Shown in pieces: positions 6,731-6,734 of a DNA stretch of 6,734 nucleotides. This DNA comes from Methylococcaceae bacterium (GTDB lineage: Bacteria; Pseudomonadota; Gammaproteobacteria; Methylococcales; Methylococcaceae). The stretch is from assembly GCA_012026715.1 (NCBI GenBank), contig VEPB01000309.1, forward strand, positions 1 through 6,734. The letters are read 5' to 3'. The translations under genes were made by a program, and so were the position numbers. Under the pieces are notes generated by a model. It was not told the origin of the DNA and made no database searches. It saw only the letters and a program-made list of their open reading frames with translations. Position 1 is the first letter of the stretch. Each line of letters starts with the position of its first letter.

Positions 6731-6734
6731 GGGC

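Noticed and set aside
1..6734. An undescribed multi-gene system
   Set aside because: All long coding sequence is accounted for by pmoB, gltB and gltD with intact, canonical motifs. The remaining bases are short intergenic stretches with terminators, a promoter and hairpins.

Overview
The window is GC-rich bacterial DNA with a simple, gene-dense layout, all on the + strand. It opens with the last 57 codons of a gene whose protein matches the C-terminus of the PmoB subunit of particulate methane monooxygenase, as recalled for Methylococcus. This is followed by a complete gltB and a complete gltD, the two subunits of NADPH-dependent glutamate synthase (GOGAT). A pmoB-type C-terminus in GC-rich DNA with proteobacterial-style GltBD points to a gammaproteobacterial (type I/X, Methylococcaceae-like) methanotroph. 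A gammaproteobacterial ammonia oxidiser with an AmoB relative is a less likely alternative.

Layout: 1-174, 3' end of pmoB. 175-261, two hairpins in tandem; the second (229-261) is a textbook intrinsic terminator that should close the upstream (presumably pmoCAB) transcript. 262-528, a 267-base intergenic region with a near-consensus sigma70-type promoter (324-352, 17-base spacer), a leader of about 170 bases containing a weak hairpin and a questionable 42-codon ORF, and a clear Shine-Dalgarno site for gltB. 529-5157, gltB. 5158-5290, a 133-base gltB-gltD gap with a long GC-rich hairpin that lacks a T-tract, then the gltD ribosome binding site. 5291-6730, gltD, whose stop lies four bases from the window end.

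Function: GltB takes ammonia from glutamine in its amidotransferase domain and channels it to the FMN/[3Fe-4S] synthase domain, where 2-oxoglutarate becomes glutamate. GltD supplies the electrons from NADPH through FAD and iron-sulphur clusters. With glutamine synthetase this forms the main high-affinity ammonium assimilation route. The upstream Pmo enzyme carries out the first step of methane oxidation and appears to be a separate transcription unit.

I see no mobile element, CRISPR array, tRNA, rRNA or defence module, and nothing that looks like an undescribed multi-gene system. The points worth a second look are regulatory: the pmoB/gltBD adjacency, the paired 3' hairpins, the gltB leader and its small ORF, and the stable hairpin between gltB and gltD.
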